From: Pseudaestuariivita rosea
GTDB taxonomy: Bacteria > Pseudomonadota > Alphaproteobacteria > Rhodobacterales > Rhodobacteraceae
Length of the DNA: 34,576 nt
Assembly: GCF_017592335.1 (NCBI RefSeq)
Contig: NZ_JACNMP010000012.1
Location: 80,001 to 114,576 of the forward strand
Direction of reading: 5' to 3'
Part shown: one piece after another, positions 33,915-34,576 of the stretch
How positions within the stretch are numbered: position 1 is the stretch's first letter
Layout of the letters: each line of letters opens with the position of its first letter
Notes under the pieces: model-generated
What the model saw: the letters and a program-made list of their open reading frames with translations, nothing else
Databases searched by the model: none
What the model was told of the DNA's origin: nothing
Translations under genes and position numbers: made by a program

Positions 33915-33926
33915 CAATAATTGACA
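33909..33926. promoter_or_regulatory. PpsR/CrtJ-type site 2 at bchG
   Basis: TGTAAACAATAATTGACA is a second exact TGT-N12-ACA match, extended to GTGT...ACAC. It overlaps the -35 box and lies 35 bp from site 1 centre to centre, as in cooperatively bound PpsR/CrtJ site pairs. Confidence 0.7.
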
Positions 33927-34111
33927 CTGTGGCGAATTGTCAGGGCAAACATAAAGATTGTTTTTTATCAGGTAGGGTAAAACGAAGTTGTCTCAGCAGC
34001 ATTGCGACAGAAGATCAAATTCAATTTCGATCTGGGAGTCTCTGAGCCCTGTTGCGCGACGAACAGGTATGTACCAGACTGCAAAACGATCACCTATATG
34101 GGAAAGCTATA

Positions 34112-34459
34112 ATGACTTCGTCAGATTTTGGGGATGCACTACTTCTCTATGCAATCCTATATGAATGCCAACACAAGCGCGTTGCTAACCTGCGTGGAGT
34201 TTTTGCAGCAATGGATGCCATAAATCGAAGCGCGCCGACCCTTGATGAACTTAACGCTGGATTGACCCGATTACTTTCAGCAGGACTAATTGCTCGTGAT
34301 AATGATGTCTTTCAAACAACAAATCCGGGCGCAAACTTAAGAATAACCGCTGATAAAGCGGGCGATACTATATTTGCACGCCTGGAAAAAATGGCAGAGC
34401 TAATTGGCACGCTGACGCCTGTGCCTGAATATTCGGCAGAAATAAGTGCTAGAGCGTGA
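34112..34459 (+). CDS. Small winged-helix-like protein, function unknown, probably altered at its 3' end
   Basis: 115 aa from the ATG at 34112 (GGGAAAG upstream); the frame is open back to 34052. The order of helices (ALLLYAILYECQ, a VANLRGVFAAMDAI helix, LDELNAGLTRLLSAGLIARDNDVFQTT) looks like a winged helix with a following basic loop, but I recognise no family. The last two codons and stop (AGAGCGTGA) appear to lie inside the end of an IS630-type element at 34452, so the original C-terminus may be lost. Its base composition is less GC-rich than the bch genes. It is divergent from bchG. Confidence 0.55.
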   Translation: MTSSDFGDALLLYAILYECQHKRVANLRGVFAAMDAINRSAPTLDELNAGLTRLLSAGLIARDNDVFQTTNPGANLRITADKAGDTIFARLEKMAELIGTLTPVPEYSAEISARA

Positions 34460-34576
34460 TGAAATCGACCTGAATCAAGGGGGATTCACATAGGCTTATT
34501 TTGCTGATTCACTGTCGCCGACCACAAGATGGAGGGCGAGCAGTGGGTAAGGCACTTTCGATGGACCTTCGGGAGA
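34452..34576 (+). mobile_element. IS630-family insertion sequence, left end (partial)
   Basis: From about 34452 a non-coding lead with an internal TGAATC/GATTCA hairpin (34471-34488) precedes a GTG start that encodes an IS630-type transposase N-terminus. A TA dinucleotide (34450-34451) just outside is the target type used by IS630/Tc1 elements. The element runs past the right edge, so its other end, inverted repeat and target duplication cannot be seen. The left boundary is inferred. Confidence 0.6.
34543..34576 (+). CDS. IS630-family transposase (N-terminal fragment, cut by window edge)
   Basis: GTG start with GGAGGG 7-8 nt upstream; the 11 visible codons read MGKALSMDLRE, the recognisable beginning of alphaproteobacterial IS630 transposases (helix-turn-helix N-terminus). 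Too short for other analysis. Confidence 0.7.
   Translation, partial: MGKALSMDLRE

Noticed and set aside
1-34576. CRISPR array or tRNA genes
   Set aside because: No regularly spaced repeats and no cloverleaf with a GGTTCGAATCC-type arm were seen in the intergenic stretches.

Overview
The window reads as chromosome of a marine alphaproteobacterium of the Rhodobacteraceae (Roseobacter group), most likely an aerobic anoxygenic phototroph. The basis is high GC (roughly 58-60% by eye), a block of bacteriochlorophyll genes in the order bchG / PucC-like MFS / bchP / idi, alphaproteobacterial regulatory signals (PpsR/CrtJ-type, Irr-type and heat-shock-type sites), and D-amino-acid and sulfonate-type catabolic genes typical of this group. 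There are no rRNA genes, no recognisable tRNA genes and no CRISPR array.

Layout from left to right. (1) 1-1467: the 5' part of an FMN/Fe-S glutamate-synthase-like protein, cut by the left edge. (2) 1708-2752: two FAS1 (fasciclin) genes, one secreted and one lipoprotein, each followed by a clear hairpin. (3) 2969-6424: clpB behind a heat-shock-like promoter, divergent from pyrF. (4) 6425-8256: a palindromic intergenic element, then a three-gene minus-strand operon (SPFH/stomatin, NfeD, small Cys-rich membrane protein). (5) 8298-9765: a dadA-like amino-acid dehydrogenase under a tandem glycine riboswitch. (6) 9924-14260: a catabolic island with an FAH-family hydrolase, an Ldh2-family dehydrogenase, a split UxaA-family lyase that best fits sulfolactate sulfo-lyase SuyAB, and a divergent GntR/UTRA regulator. 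(7) 14261-16404: an AT-rich insert carrying one stand-alone reverse transcriptase with a structured, non-coding leader; this is the most interesting locus. (8) 16405-19284: purD and xseA, divergent. (9) 19339-21613: a small secreted protein and an orphan NuoE-NuoF fusion behind an Irr-box-like palindrome. (10) 21675-24858: ftsY overlapping a GNAT gene, and a divergent UshA-like 5'-nucleotidase. (11) 24897-26924: an envelope operon (BON/OmpA-like protein plus a membrane helix-hairpin-helix protein). (12) 27047-29879: dgcN-dgcA-dat, a D-glutamate / D-amino-acid catabolic operon. (13) 29973-33872: the bchG-MFS-bchP-idi operon with two PpsR-type sites at the bchG promoter. (14) 34112-34576: a small winged-helix-like ORF whose 3' end appears to run into the left end of an IS630-family element, cut by the right edge.

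Two themes connect the genes. One is amino-acid and organic-acid scavenging: D-amino acids by dat, dgcA, dgcN and dadA; C3 sulfonates by the SuyAB/ComC-like set. The other is phototrophy. The best candidate for an undescribed system is the reverse transcriptase at about 14541-16106. It has an intact catalytic core, no visible intron-maturase or retron features, a foreign base composition, and about 280 nt of hairpin-bearing leader that could be a partner RNA, as in RT-based anti-phage (DRT) systems.
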